Below are positions 35,066-44,415 of a DNA stretch of 64,000 bases, one piece after another. The translations under genes were made by a program, and so were the position numbers. The notes under the pieces were generated by a model, which was not told the DNA's origin, ran no database searches, and saw nothing but the letters and a program-made list of their open reading frames with translations. This DNA is from Roseovarius sp. (lineage in GTDB: Bacteria; Pseudomonadota; Alphaproteobacteria; Rhodobacterales; Rhodobacteraceae), in assembly GCF_027019125.1 (NCBI RefSeq), contig NZ_JALUXE010000027.1, forward strand, positions 310,001 through 374,000, read 5' to 3'. Within the stretch, counting starts at the first letter, position 1. The number at the start of each line of letters is the position of its first letter.

Positions 35066-36400
35066 ATGAATTCCACGTTAAAACTCGGCCTTGCCGCAAC
35101 GCTGATTGCGCTGCCGCAGATGGGGCTGGCTCAAGAGGCGGCGGCGGAGGCCGTGCCGAGCTTTGATGAAATCGGCCCCTACATCATGACGACGCTGCTG
35201 TTCTGCATGGCGGGCTTTCTGGTCTTCTTCATGGCGGCGGGCTTTGCCATGCTCGAAGGCGGGCTGGTGCGTTCAAAGAACGTCACGATGCAGATGACCA
35301 AGAACGTCGTGCTCTATTCCTTTGCAACGATCATGTATTGGCTGGTTGGCTTCAACCTCATGTATCCCGGTGATGGCTGGCTGGTGGCCGGTTGGCTCGG
35401 GCCGTTCTTCTCGATGACCGAGCTGGACCCGGTGGGTGTGGCGGCGGCGGATGCGGCGCTGGATTATGCCTCGGTCGGATCTGACTTCTTCTTCCAGCTT
35501 GTGTTCGTTGCGGCGACGGCGTCGATCGTGTCGGGTGCCCTGGCGGAGCGGATCAAGCTCTGGCCGTTCCTTGTGTTCGTGATCCTGCTGACCGGCTTCA
35601 TGTATCCGATTTCCGGGTCCTGGCAGTGGGGCGGTGGCTGGTTGTCCGAAGCTGGCTTCTCCGACTTTGCAGGCTCGACCATCGTTCACTCGGTAGGTGG
35701 CTGGGCTGCTCTGGCTGGGGCGATCATCCTCGGGCCGCGCCTTGGGAAATACGGGAAGGATGGCAAGGTCACGCCGATGCCGGGCTCGAACCTCGCGCTT
35801 GCCACTCTGGGCACGTTCATCCTGTGGCTGGGTTGGTTCGGCTTCAATGGCGGCTCGCAGCTGGCCATGGGCACCGTGGGCGATGTCTCGGACGTGTCGC
35901 GCATCTTTGCCAACACCAATATGGCTGCGGCGGCGGGCTCGATTGCGGCACTCATCCTGACGCAAGTGCTCTACAAGAAGCCTGACCTTACGATGGTTCT
36001 CAACGGTGCCTTGGCTGGCCTTGTGTCGATCACCGCCGAGCCGCTTGCGCCCAGCCTCTTTGGCGCCCTCTGGATCGGTGCAGTTGGCGGCGTGATCGTG
36101 GTGCTGGCCGTGCCCATGCTCGACAAGTTCAAGATCGACGACGTGGTCGGCGCCATTCCGGTGCACCTCTTCTGCGGGATCTGGGGCACGATTGCTGTGG
36201 TGTTCTACGGCGATGCCAGCCTCGGCACGCAGCTTTTGGGGATCCTTGCCTACGGTGCCTTCACCTTTGTCGTGAGCTTCGTGCTCTGGCTGATCATCAA
36301 GGGCACCATGGGTCTGCGGGTCGATCAAGAGACCGAGATCAACGGGCTCGACATGGCGGAAATGGGCATGGAAGCCTATCCTGAATTCTCCAAGGGCTGA
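35066..36400 (+). CDS. amtB: Ammonium transporter AmtB
   Basis: A 444-aa Amt/MEP/Rh channel with a signal peptide (cleavage near GLAQE) and about eleven transmembrane helices. Family marks include GFAMLEGGLVRSKN, VHSVGGWAALAGA (first pore histidine region), LGWFGFNGGS and VHLFCGIWGTIA. The ATG at 35066 begins the signal peptide; a longer frame from 34961 overlaps glnK and is rejected. It is in an operon with glnK, and a strong terminator follows. Confidence 0.94.
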   Translation: MNSTLKLGLAATLIALPQMGLAQEAAAEAVPSFDEIGPYIMTTLLFCMAGFLVFFMAAGFAMLEGGLVRSKNVTMQMTKNVVLYSFATIMYWLVGFNLMYPGDGWLVAGWLGPFFSMTELDPVGVAAADAALDYASVGSDFFFQLVFVAATASIVSGALAERIKLWPFLVFVILLTGFMYPISGSWQWGGGWLSEAGFSDFAGSTIVHSVGGWAALAGAIILGPRLGKYGKDGKVTPMPGSNLALATLGTFILWLGWFGFNGGSQLAMGTVGDVSDVSRIFANTNMAAAAGSIAALILTQVLYKKPDLTMVLNGALAGLVSITAEPLAPSLFGALWIGAVGGVIVVLAVPMLDKFKIDDVVGAIPVHLFCGIWGTIAVVFYGDASLGTQLLGILAYGAFTFVVSFVLWLIIKGTMGLRVDQETEINGLDMAEMGMEAYPEFSKG

Positions 36401-36435
36401 TCCTTCTCCTTCCTGACAGATCTTGAGAGAGCTTG

Positions 36436-36461
36436 CCCGGGCGTTCGCGCCCGGGTTTTTT
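36436..36461 (+). terminator. Terminator after amtB
   Basis: CCCGGGCG (36436-36443) and CGCCCGGG (36448-36455) form an 8-bp stem closed by a TTCG tetraloop, followed by six T residues. It is a textbook intrinsic terminator, 35 bases past the amtB stop. Confidence 0.9.
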
Positions 36462-36524
36462 ATATGCGGCTGCGGATATGCCTTCTCTGGCAGAATCGCG
36501 GTAATCCGTGCTAAGTGTTGCGGT

Positions 36525-38360
36525 ATGAACAGCCCAAGCCCCAAGATAAGCGCCGCACACCCGCAGATTCGCCAGTTGGACGAGGCTGCGATCAATCGTA
36601 TCGCGGCGGGCGAGGTGGTCGAGCGCCCGGCTTCGGCGGTCAAGGAACTGGTGGAAAACGCGCTCGATGCCGGGGCCACCCGGATCGAGGTGAGCTATGC
36701 GGACGGCGGCAAGACCCTGATCCGTGTGGGGGATGATGGTTGCGGCATGACGCCCGACCAACTGCCGCTCGCGCTTGCGCGGCATGCGACGTCAAAGATC
36801 GACGGCTCGGACCTGCTCAACATCCATTCCTTTGGGTTTCGCGGTGAGGCGCTGCCGTCCTTGGGGGCGGTGGGGCGGCTGACGATCGCATCGCGCGCAG
36901 GGGGCGAGGCCGCCGAAATCACGGTTGCGGGCGGGCAAATGGGGGCGGTGAAACCTGCGGCCCTCAATGCGGGAACGGTGGTCACGCTGCGCGATCTTTT
37001 CTACGCCACGCCTGCGCGGCTCAAATTCATGCGCTCGGACCGGGCCGAGGCGCAGGCGATTGCCGACACCGTCAAGCGGCTGGCGATGGCAGAGCCGTTC
37101 GTGGGCTTCGTGCTGCGCGATGTCTCGGGCGGGGGCGAGGGGCGGATCGTGTTCCGTGCCGACCCTGAGAATGGCGATCTCTTTGACGCGCTGCATGGGC
37201 GGTTGGCGCGGGTTCTGGGGGCCGAGTTTGCCGAGAATGCGCTGAGGATTGATGCAACGCGCGAGGGGCTGCGCCTGACCGGTTATGCCGCGCTGCCAAC
37301 TTATGCGCGCGGATCGGCGGTGGCGCAGTATCTGTTCGTCAATGGTCGCCCGGTGCGGGACAAGATGCTCTACGGCGCGCTGCGCGCCGCCTATCAGGAC
37401 GTGCTGAGCCGCGACCGCCATCCGGCGGCGGCGCTGTTTCTGGGATGCGACCCCACGCTGGTCGATGTGAATGTGCATCCGGCGAAATCCGAGGTGCGGT
37501 TTCGCGATCCGGGGCTGGCGCGGGGGCTGATTGTTTCGGGCTTGCGGCATGCCTTGGCTGACGCCGGTCATCGGGCCTCGACCACGGTGGCGGGGGCGAC
37601 ATTGGGCGCGTTCCGGGCCGAGCCGGTGGGGCGCATCTATCAGATGGATCGCCCGTCACCGCAGGCGCGGGCCCTTGCCTATAACGCACAGGCGCCCGGG
37701 TTTGCCGATATTGGCGCAGAGTGGAGCGCGCGGGTCGAAGCCGCGCCAGAGCCGGAGGCGCAAGAGGTGCCCGCCACAGCGCTGCCGCTTGGGGCTGCGC
37801 GGGCGCAGGTGCATGAGAATTACATCATCGCGCAAACCGAAACGGGCATGGTCATCGTGGATCAGCACGCCGCCCATGAGCGGCTGGTCTACGAGCGTTT
37901 GAAGCGCCAGATGGCCGAGAGCGGAATCGCGGCACAGGCGCTGTTGATCCCGGAAATTGTCGATTTCACCGAGGCTGACTGTGCGTGCCTGATGGACCAT
38001 GCCGAGGAATTGGCGGGCATGGGGCTCGGGATCGAGCCGTTCGGGCCCGGCAGCCTTGCCGTGCGCGAAACCCCGGCCATTCTGGGGCCGGTCAACGCCA
38101 AGGCGCTGTTGCGCGACATTCTGGACGAATTGCAGGACGAGGGCGCAAGCGGCACGCTGAAATCGCGGATCGACGCGATCCTGAGCCGGGTGGCCTGTCA
38201 CGGCTCGGTCCGGTCGGGCCGCCGGATGAGCGCGGACGAGATGAACGCCCTTCTGCGCGAGATGGAGCGCACGCCGATGTCGGGGCAATGCAACCACGGG
38301 CGGCCGACCTATGTGGAATTGCGGCTCGCGGATATTGAACGGCTGTTCGGGCGCACATGA
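36525..38360 (+). CDS. mutL: DNA mismatch repair protein MutL
   Basis: A 611-aa GHKL ATPase. The N-terminal motifs are [33 protein letters not shown] and SFGFRGEAL. The C-terminal domain carries the metal-binding endonuclease motif [12 protein letters not shown] (about residues 446-457), plus [10 protein letters not shown] and GQCNHGRPT. It should therefore be a nicking MutL that works without MutH. The frame opens at 36423; the ATG at 36525 is the family start. It overlaps rmuC by 4 bases. Confidence 0.95.
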   Translation: MNSPSPKISAAHPQIRQLDEAAINRIAAGEVVERPASAVKELVENALDAGATRIEVSYADGGKTLIRVGDDGCGMTPDQLPLALARHATSKIDGSDLLNIHSFGFRGEALPSLGAVGRLTIASRAGGEAAEITVAGGQMGAVKPAALNAGTVVTLRDLFYATPARLKFMRSDRAEAQAIADTVKRLAMAEPFVGFVLRDVSGGGEGRIVFRADPENGDLFDALHGRLARVLGAEFAENALRIDATREGLRLTGYAALPTYARGSAVAQYLFVNGRPVRDKMLYGALRAAYQDVLSRDRHPAAALFLGCDPTLVDVNVHPAKSEVRFRDPGLARGLIVSGLRHALADAGHRASTTVAGATLGAFRAEPVGRIYQMDRPSPQARALAYNAQAPGFADIGAEWSARVEAAPEPEAQEVPATALPLGAARAQVHENYIIAQTETGMVIVDQHAAHERLVYERLKRQMAESGIAAQALLIPEIVDFTEADCACLMDHAEELAGMGLGIEPFGPGSLAVRETPAILGPVNAKALLRDILDELQDEGASGTLKSRIDAILSRVACHGSVRSGRRMSADEMNALLREMERTPMSGQCNHGRPTYVELRLADIERLFGRT

Positions 38361-39526
38361 TCCAGATCGGCACGCAGACCTATGCCTTTGATGATCCCGT
38401 CGTTCTGGCGGGGCTCGCCGGCGTGGTGCTGGTGTTGCTCATCCTGCTGCTGCTCATTCTCGCCTTGCGGGCGGCCAATCGCTCGGCGCGGCTGGCAGAG
38501 CCTTTGGCCTATCAGGTCGGGCAATTGGGCCAGCGGGTGCAGGGCCTGTCGGATGGGCAGCATCAACTTGCCGGTGGTCTCAACCATGTGTCCGAGGCGC
38601 AGGCGGCGGCGCAATCGCATCTGTTGCAACTGATGGAAAAGCGGCTGGCGCAGGTGAGCCAGGCCATGACCGAGAACCTGCAAGGCACCTCGCGGCGCAC
38701 GGCGCAATCGCTTGGGGAATTGCAGCAGCGCTTGCAGGCCATCGACAAGGCGCAGGACAATATCACCAAGCTGTCGGGCGATGTGCTCTCGTTGCAGGAC
38801 ATTCTGTCGAACAAGCAGACGCGCGGGGCGTTCGGGGAAATCCAGCTGACGGATATTGTCACCAAGGCGCTGCCGTCGGACAGCTACACGTTGCAAGCGA
38901 CGCTCTCGAACGGGCGGCGGGCGGATTGTCTGATCCACTTGCCCAATCCACCGGGGCCGATCTGTATCGACAGCAAGTTTCCATTGGAGGCCTATGAGGC
39001 GCTGCGCCGCGCCAAGACAGAAGGGGAATTGACTGAGGCGGCACGCGGCATGCGTACAGCGGTGCGCAAGCATATCAAGGACATTTCCGAGAAATACATC
39101 ATCGAGGGCGAAACCGCCGACGGGGCGTTGATGTTCCTGCCCTCCGAGGCGGTCTATGCGGAATTGCACGCCAATTTCGCCGAGGTGGTGCGCGATGGAT
39201 TTGCCGCACGCGTCTGGATCGTGTCGCCCACGACCTGCATGGCCACGCTCAATACCATGCGCGCGATCCTCAAGGATGCGCGGATGCGGGAACAGGCGGG
39301 CGCGATCCGGCGCGAGCTGGGTCTTCTCTTTGCGGATGTGGAGCGGTTGGGCGCGCGGGTCGACAACCTTGATCGCCATTTCGCCCAAGCGGCCAAGGAT
39401 GTGGCGGAGATCAAGATTTCGGCGGACAAGGCCGGGCGACGGGCGCGACGGCTGGACAATTTCGATTTCGAGGAACTGGCCCCCGAAACCGATCCAGCCA
39501 TCGTGCCGCTCATCAAGGAAAGCTGA
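38357..39526 (+). CDS. rmuC: DNA recombination protein RmuC
   Basis: A 389-aa RmuC-family protein with an N-terminal membrane helix (about residues 14-36), a coiled-coil region (about residues 50-145) and the restriction-nuclease-like core ([39 protein letters not shown]). RmuC limits inversions at short inverted repeats in E. coli. It is translationally coupled to mutL (ATGA), which suits a genome-stability role. Confidence 0.88.
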   Translation: MIQIGTQTYAFDDPVVLAGLAGVVLVLLILLLLILALRAANRSARLAEPLAYQVGQLGQRVQGLSDGQHQLAGGLNHVSEAQAAAQSHLLQLMEKRLAQVSQAMTENLQGTSRRTAQSLGELQQRLQAIDKAQDNITKLSGDVLSLQDILSNKQTRGAFGEIQLTDIVTKALPSDSYTLQATLSNGRRADCLIHLPNPPGPICIDSKFPLEAYEALRRAKTEGELTEAARGMRTAVRKHIKDISEKYIIEGETADGALMFLPSEAVYAELHANFAEVVRDGFAARVWIVSPTTCMATLNTMRAILKDARMREQAGAIRRELGLLFADVERLGARVDNLDRHFAQAAKDVAEIKISADKAGRRARRLDNFDFEELAPETDPAIVPLIKES

Positions 39527-39597
39527 GCGCCCCTTTGGAAAAGGTGACGTGGCGGCAAAGCGTGCTATCTTGAGGCGGACCAACCGGAGGGCCGCCC

Positions 39598-40402
39598 ATG
39601 ATCCGATTAGTCCTGTTCGTCTTGATGCTGGCCGCGCCCGCCGCGGCGCAAGACCGCCGGCCAAGCCATTGCATTGCGCTTGCCGATGCCGCGCCGGGGC
39701 TGGAATATCTGCACCATGCCAGTTTTCGCGCGCCGCTGCCTGATTATACCGTGCGGCTGCGGTATATTGCCCATGCCTCGTTTCTCATTCAGGCGGGCGG
39801 ACACAATGCGGTGACGGATTTCACGGGTTTTATCGGCAGCGCCGATCTGATCCCCGATCTGGTCACCATGAACCATGCGCATGAAACGCATTGGACCGCC
39901 TTTCCCGATCCGGCGATCCCGCATGTCCTGCGCGGTTGGGGAGAGAATGGCGCGGCGGCCGATCATCACCTCGATCTGGGCACACTGGTGGTGCGCAATG
40001 TGCCGACCGACATTCGCTCTGGTGGAGGCGAATGGCAATTCGATTTTCGTCTTCGAGGCGGAGGGGCTGTGTATTGCCCATCTGGGGCATCTGCACCACG
40101 AGCCGAGCGACGATCAATACGCCGCGCTTGGCCGGATGGATGTGGTGATGGCCCCGGTCGATGGCGGCTATACCATGAATATCGAGAACATGATGAACGT
40201 GCTCCGGCGGGTGAAAGCGTCGATCGTGCTGCCGATGCACTGGTTTGGCGATAGCACGCTGGAGCGGTTTCTGGCGGGGATGGAGGGTGAGTTCGCCATC
40301 TCGCGTCCCGGTGTGAGCGAGATCGAAGTGTCCCTGCGCAGCCTGCCGGACCGGCCCACCATCGTCGTGTTGCGGCCAGCGTGGCTCAGGGATAACGAGT
40401 GA
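39598..40402 (+). pseudogene. Exported metallo-beta-lactamase-fold hydrolase, frameshifted
   Basis: Two reading frames together encode one protein of about 267 aa. Frame A (from 39598) gives a signal peptide (ending AAAQD), RYIAHASFLIQ and TMNHAHETHWT. Near 40021-40034 the family reading passes to the +1 frame, which gives NGNSIFVFEAEGLCIAHLGH, then PVDGGYTM and VLPMHWFGD to a stop at 40402. These are marks of UlaG-like metal-dependent hydrolases. Frame A continues without conservation to 40254. One extra base, or two missing bases, explains the break. It may be a recent mutation, a sequencing error or, less likely, programmed frameshifting. Confidence 0.75.
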
Positions 40403-40490
40403 GGGGTTGGCGGTCTGTGACGAGATCGCGGCCATTGGGCCGCGAGAAGCTGGTCTGCCGATGGCGTTGGCGCGCTCGCAATTTGATGGT

Positions 40491-40518
40491 GTCTGACACG
40501 GCAGTTTCCGTGCCAGAC
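40491..40518. terminator. Hairpin between the hydrolase and lipoprotein genes
   Basis: GTCTGACACGG (40491-40501) pairs with CCGTGCCAGAC (40508-40518) with one wobble, between convergent genes. No U tract follows on either strand, so termination activity is doubtful. Confidence 0.35.
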
Positions 40519-40539
40519 GCAAGGGCCGCTGACAGCCAA

Positions 40540-40941
40540 TCAGACGCTGGTTTCGATCCGATCATACAAGAGATTGCCGGATTTGGAGCCCGTGATTTCA
40601 ATGATCACCATCGAGCCGCTGGCGCGTTCATACTCGACCAGACGCGCCCCGCTGCGCCACGCGGCGCAGGTCGCGGAAAAAGCTGTCAGGCCATCTTCGC
40701 GCGGTTGCGTGTTGAACCCTCCAAGCGCACCCGTGCAGGTTTCGGCCACCACCTTGCGGACCTCCTTGGCGGAGAAACCGGCAGGGTTGAACGCGCCGAG
40801 CATCGTTCCTTCGGAAACGCGCGAAGAAAAGAAATTCGGATTACTGGTCGACAGGCTCGGACCAGATGTGCCGCCGCATGCGGACAGGATCGAAAACGCC
40901 GCCAAAACAGCACTCGTGCGAGCGATAGAAAAAAGTTTCAA
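40540..40941 (-). CDS. Small lipoprotein of unknown function
   Basis: A 133-aa protein with a clear lipoprotein signal (FSILSAC, Cys at about residue 22). The mature part has two cysteines (AETCTGALGG and SATCAAW) that could form a disulfide, and no domain I recognise. The sequence around TGALGGFNTQPREDGLTAFSA looks conserved rather than random. It is convergent with the frameshifted hydrolase gene. No function is proposed. Confidence 0.7.
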   Translation of the reverse strand: MKLFSIARTSAVLAAFSILSACGGTSGPSLSTSNPNFFSSRVSEGTMLGAFNPAGFSAKEVRKVVAETCTGALGGFNTQPREDGLTAFSATCAAWRSGARLVEYERASGSMVIIEITGSKSGNLLYDRIETSV

Positions 40942-41087
40942 TGAAGGTCTCCTGCTTGATATTCAGGCGTTTTCAGCACGAACCACTGGGGCGGTCAATC
41001 CATGATCCCCACGTTTCATGTCATGCGCGGCCTGAAGCGGAACGAGCGCAACGGATTAAGAACTGTCCTAACCCTTTGTTTCCCGGC

Positions 41088-42038
41088 TCACACCTTCTCG
41101 CGCAGCACCCTTGGCACTTTGAACTCGACGTTTTCCTGTGCGGTTTCGATCACTTCGACTGTCACATCATAGCGGGCGCGGAAGGCGTCGATCACCTCGT
41201 TCACCAGCACTTCGGGGGCAGAGGCCCCGGCCGTGATACCCATGCTGCGGATACCGTCGAGTGCACGCCAGTCGATGTCGGAAGCACGCTGCACAAGCTG
41301 GGCATAGGCGCAGCCCGCGCGCGCGCCGACCTCGACCAGGCGTTTGGAATTGGACGAATTTGGCGCGCCCACGACAAGCATGGCCTCAGCCCGTTCGGCC
41401 ATGGCCTTGACCGCCTCCTGACGGTTGGTCGTGGCGTAGCAGATGTCTTCCTTGTGCGGGCCGACGATGGCTGGAAAGCGCGTCTGGAGGGCGGCCACGA
41501 CCTCGGCCGTGTCATCGACCGAGAGTGTGGTTTGGGTGACAAAGGCGAGGCGGTTCGCATCGCGCACGTCTAGCGTGGCCACATCGGCGGGGGTTTCGAC
41601 CAAGAGCACCTCGCCATCCGGCAATTGCCCCATGGTGCCGACGGTTTCGGGGTGGCCCGCGTGACCGATCATCACGATCTGGAGTCCGTTCTCATGGTGA
41701 CGCTCTGCCTCGATATGCACCTTCGAGACCAGCGGGCAGGTGGCATCGACATAGAGCATCTGGCGCGCGGCGGCCTCTGCCGGGACCGATTTGGGCACGC
41801 CATGGGCGGAAAAGATCACCGGGCGGTCGGTGGGGCACTCGTCGAGTTCCTCGACAAAGACGGCCCCCTTGGTGCGCAGATCGTCGACCACGTATTTGTT
41901 ATGCACGATCTCGTGGCGCACGTAGACGGGCGCGCCCCATTTCGCGAGCGCCATTTCCACGATCTTGATGGCACGGTCCACACCGGCGCAAAAACCACGC
42001 GGCGCCGCGAGATAGAGGGTGAGGGGGGGCTTGGTCAT
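41088..42038 (-). CDS. ispH: 4-hydroxy-3-methylbut-2-enyl diphosphate reductase
   Basis: A 316-aa iron-sulfur enzyme that makes IPP and DMAPP in the last step of the MEP isoprenoid pathway. The three cluster cysteines are C17 (PRGFCAGV), C101 (DATCPLV) and C200 ([11 protein letters not shown]). The ATG at 42038 follows GGAGACGCGCG. The frame open to 42230 runs into the neighbouring gene and is not used. It is a minus-strand neighbour of the YqaA-type gene, with a 133-base gap. Confidence 0.95.
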   Translation of the reverse strand: MTKPPLTLYLAAPRGFCAGVDRAIKIVEMALAKWGAPVYVRHEIVHNKYVVDDLRTKGAVFVEELDECPTDRPVIFSAHGVPKSVPAEAAARQMLYVDATCPLVSKVHIEAERHHENGLQIVMIGHAGHPETVGTMGQLPDGEVLLVETPADVATLDVRDANRLAFVTQTTLSVDDTAEVVAALQTRFPAIVGPHKEDICYATTNRQEAVKAMAERAEAMLVVGAPNSSNSKRLVEVGARAGCAYAQLVQRASDIDWRALDGIRSMGITAGASAPEVLVNEVIDAFRARYDVTVEVIETAQENVEFKVPRVLREKV

Positions 42039-42171
42039 CGCGCGTCTCCTGATCCGGCATAGAGGTAAGGCAGGTGGGCGCGCAGGTAAAGGGCGGGGTT
42101 GGAAATAGGCTTTGTGACGTCTGTCGAACCACGCGGGACCTGAATGAAGGCTCTCTTGACTGCCCCGCCCC

Positions 42172-42624
42172 TCAGCCCGCCGCCTGCGCCGTGATCCAGG
42201 CCAGCACGATGTAACGCCCGGTCTTGGCAATCGTGACCAGCAGCAGGAAAAGCCACACCGGCGTGCGCAGGACCCCGGCGATCACGGTAAAGGCATCGCC
42301 CAAGGGGGCCCAGCTGAGCAGCAGGGTCCAGACGCCCCATCGCGCATACCACCGCTCTGCCCGTGCCATTTGCGCGGCATTGGCGGGAAACCAGCGGCGG
42401 TGGCGAAACCGCTCGATCCCGCGCCCCATCGCGTAATTGACCACGGCCCCCAGCGTGTTGCCGATGCTGGCCACGACGATGAGACTTGTCAAAGACACCG
42501 TGCCCGCCAGTTGCAGGCCGACGAACACCACTTCGGACTGAAAGGGCAGGATGGTCGCCGCGCCAAAGGCCGCAGCAAAAAGCCCTGCCAATTGTGCGAA
42601 AACGCCCGGATCACCCATGTTCAT
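42172..42624 (-). CDS. YqaA-family membrane protein (SNARE-associated/VTT type)
   Basis: A 150-aa membrane protein with four to five hydrophobic segments. It carries the family stretches [13 protein letters not shown] ([12 protein letters not shown]), [16 protein letters not shown] and [17 protein letters not shown]. YqaA/DedA relatives are implicated in membrane lipid homeostasis, and the precise role is unknown. An alternative ATG two codons later is possible. It lies between ispH and the NYN gene on the same strand. Confidence 0.8.
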   Translation of the reverse strand: MNMGDPGVFAQLAGLFAAAFGAATILPFQSEVVFVGLQLAGTVSLTSLIVVASIGNTLGAVVNYAMGRGIERFRHRRWFPANAAQMARAERWYARWGVWTLLLSWAPLGDAFTVIAGVLRTPVWLFLLLVTIAKTGRYIVLAWITAQAAG

Positions 42625-42666
42625 GCAGGGGCAATCCGGGCGGTGTCGCAGGGCCGAGGAACCAGA

Positions 42667-43239
42667 TCAGTTGGTTTCGGCATAGGCCTCTTGGCGGTCG
42701 TTCTGGGTGTCACGCGGCGGGCGGCCGATAACATCCTTGAGGTCTGCCAGTTCGATGAAATTATCCGCCTGACGGCGCAATTCATCCGAGATCATCGGCG
42801 GCTGGCTGCGGATGGTCGAGACCACCGAAACGCGCACGCCCTGACGTTGCAGGCTCTCGACCAGGGGCCGGAAATCACCATCGCCAGAGAACAGCACGAT
42901 ATGATCGACGCGCGGGGCGAGTTCCATCGCATCCACGGTCAACTCGATATCCATGTTGCCCTTGACCTTGCGGCGGCCTTGGCTGTCGGTGTATTCCTTG
43001 GCCGGTTTGGTGACCATGGAATAGCCGTTGTAATGCAGCCAATCGACCAGCGGGCGGATCGGCGAATACTCGTCATTTTCCAGCAGGGCAGTGTAGTAAA
43101 ACGCACGCAGCAGCTTGCCGCGGCGCATGAACTCGGATCTTAGCAACTTGTAGTCGATGTCGAACCCGAGTGCCTTGCCCGCGGCGTAGAGATTCGAGCC
43201 GTCGATGAACAAGGCTAAACGCTCGTCCTTGTAAAACAT
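42667..43239 (-). CDS. NYN-domain protein (LabA/DUF88 family, putative RNase)
   Basis: A 190-aa PIN-like NYN protein. The acidic residues expected at the active site are visible in LFIDGSNLY, NMDIELTVDAM and FSGDGDFRPLVE. Related proteins degrade or process RNA; the target is unknown. The ATG at 43239 has an AAGGAC site. The 5' leader (43240-43311) contains a 10-bp stem enclosing a tandem repeat. The C-terminal 25 residues are charged and probably flexible. Confidence 0.85.
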   Translation of the reverse strand: MFYKDERLALFIDGSNLYAAGKALGFDIDYKLLRSEFMRRGKLLRAFYYTALLENDEYSPIRPLVDWLHYNGYSMVTKPAKEYTDSQGRRKVKGNMDIELTVDAMELAPRVDHIVLFSGDGDFRPLVESLQRQGVRVSVVSTIRSQPPMISDELRRQADNFIELADLKDVIGRPPRDTQNDRQEAYAETN

Positions 43240-43263
43240 CTTAAATGTCCTTCCGAATGGTCA

Positions 43264-43311
43264 TGTCTTGCCTGGGAGTGTGTGAGTGGTGTGAGTGGTG
43301 AAGGCAGGACA
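43264..43311 (-). repeat. Stem enclosing a 9-bp tandem repeat in the NYN gene leader
   Basis: TGTCTTGCCT (43264-43273) and AGGCAGGACA (43302-43311) are complementary except for one G-T pair. The loop holds two direct copies of GTGTGAGTG (43280-43288 and 43289-43297) plus a partial third. It lies 25-72 bases upstream of the NYN start on its transcribed strand. Confidence 0.6.
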
Positions 43312-43382
43312 AGGTAGCCGCAATAATTAGGGGTTAAGAATTCTGCATGCAAGTGCATGTTACGTCGCGATAGGATAGGGGA

Positions 43383-43952
43383 GTGCTGACTTTGGATCAA
43401 CAATGCTTGATCGCGATGGGTGGAAACTTGCCATTTGGCACGTTGGACCCGAAAGCGATCCTGACAGAGGCTCTTGTGCGCCTACGAGAAGAGGGTGCGG
43501 AAATCGAGGCTGTCAGCCGGTTTTTTCGCACACCGGCGTTTCCTGCGGGGGCGGGGCCGGATTTCGTCAACGCGGCGGCAGTGCTGCGCAGTACGCAAGA
43601 CCCCGAAGGAATGCTGGCGCTCTTGCACCGGGTTGAGGCGGTCTTTGGTCGCAGGCGCGAGACACGCTGGGGCGGGCGCACGCTGGATCTGGATCTTCTC
43701 GCTATGGGCGCGCAGGTGCTGCCCGACCGGGCGGGGTTCGAGGCGTGGCGCGGTCTGACGCCCGAGGCGCAGCAAAGCCGCGCGCCAGACCGGCTGATCC
43801 TGCCGCATCCGCGCCTGCACGAGCGAGCCTTTGTGTTGGTGCCGCTGGCGGATGTGGCCCCCGACTGGGTGCATCCGGTGCTGGGCCGGTCCGTGCAACA
43901 GATGCTGGACGACTTGCCGCAAGCCGCGCGCGACGAGGCCCTGGTGCTTTGA
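43383..43952 (+). CDS. folK: 2-amino-4-hydroxy-6-hydroxymethyldihydropteridine pyrophosphokinase
   Basis: Transfers pyrophosphate from ATP to the pterin in folate synthesis (189 aa from the GTG at 43383). The family marks are IAMGGNLPFG (usually ALGSNL), RRETRWGGRTLDLDLL and LPHPRLHERAFVLVPL. No ATG precedes the conserved N-terminus. The GTG at 43383 is very close to the AGGGGAG site, while an in-frame TTG at 43392 has better spacing, so the exact start is unsure. It is divergent from the NYN gene. Confidence 0.9.
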   Translation: MLTLDQQCLIAMGGNLPFGTLDPKAILTEALVRLREEGAEIEAVSRFFRTPAFPAGAGPDFVNAAAVLRSTQDPEGMLALLHRVEAVFGRRRETRWGGRTLDLDLLAMGAQVLPDRAGFEAWRGLTPEAQQSRAPDRLILPHPRLHERAFVLVPLADVAPDWVHPVLGRSVQQMLDDLPQAARDEALVL

Positions 43953-44031
43953 TTCTCTGCTTGTAAATCCCGGTTCAACGCCCTAAATACAAGGCTTCTT
44001 GAAATCTGCCCCAACCCGTTCCGGAGGTCTG

Positions 44032-44385
44032 ATGGCCCGCGTTACCACAGAAGATTGCGTTGACAAGGTTCCAAACCGTTTTGATCTGGTGATGCTTGCT
44101 GCACACCGGGCCCGCGAAATTGCGGCAGGATCGCCATTGACGGTGGACCGCGACAACGACAAGAACCCGGTCGTGGCGCTGCGCGAAATCGCCGAGGAAA
44201 CCCAATCGGCGGATGATCTGCGCGAGCGGCTGATCGAATCGAATCAGACCCAGATCGAGGTGGACGAGCCGGAAGAGGATTCCATGGCTCTCTTGATGGG
44301 TGGCGATGTGGACAAGCCCGACACCGACGATATGTCGGAAGAAAAGTTGCTGCGCGCCCTGATGGAAGCACAGGGTCAGGGGTAA
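44032..44385 (+). CDS. rpoZ: RNA polymerase omega subunit
   Basis: A 117-aa omega subunit, which helps assemble RNA polymerase and, with beta-prime, can bind ppGpp. The N-terminus [21 protein letters not shown] and [12 protein letters not shown] are diagnostic. The ATG at 44032 follows CCGGAGG. The acidic C-terminal extension (about residues 75-117) is typical of alphaproteobacteria. It lies 30 bases before rsh, a widespread pairing. Confidence 0.95.
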   Translation: MARVTTEDCVDKVPNRFDLVMLAAHRAREIAAGSPLTVDRDNDKNPVVALREIAEETQSADDLRERLIESNQTQIEVDEPEEDSMALLMGGDVDKPDTDDMSEEKLLRALMEAQGQG

Positions 44386-44415
44386 CTCCGGCCCCTACGG
44401 CAAGGCGCGACCCCG

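Noticed and set aside
43940..44031. tRNA-like sequence with GGTTCAA near folK
   Set aside because: No acceptor stem, anticodon arm or matching T-arm could be formed around it.
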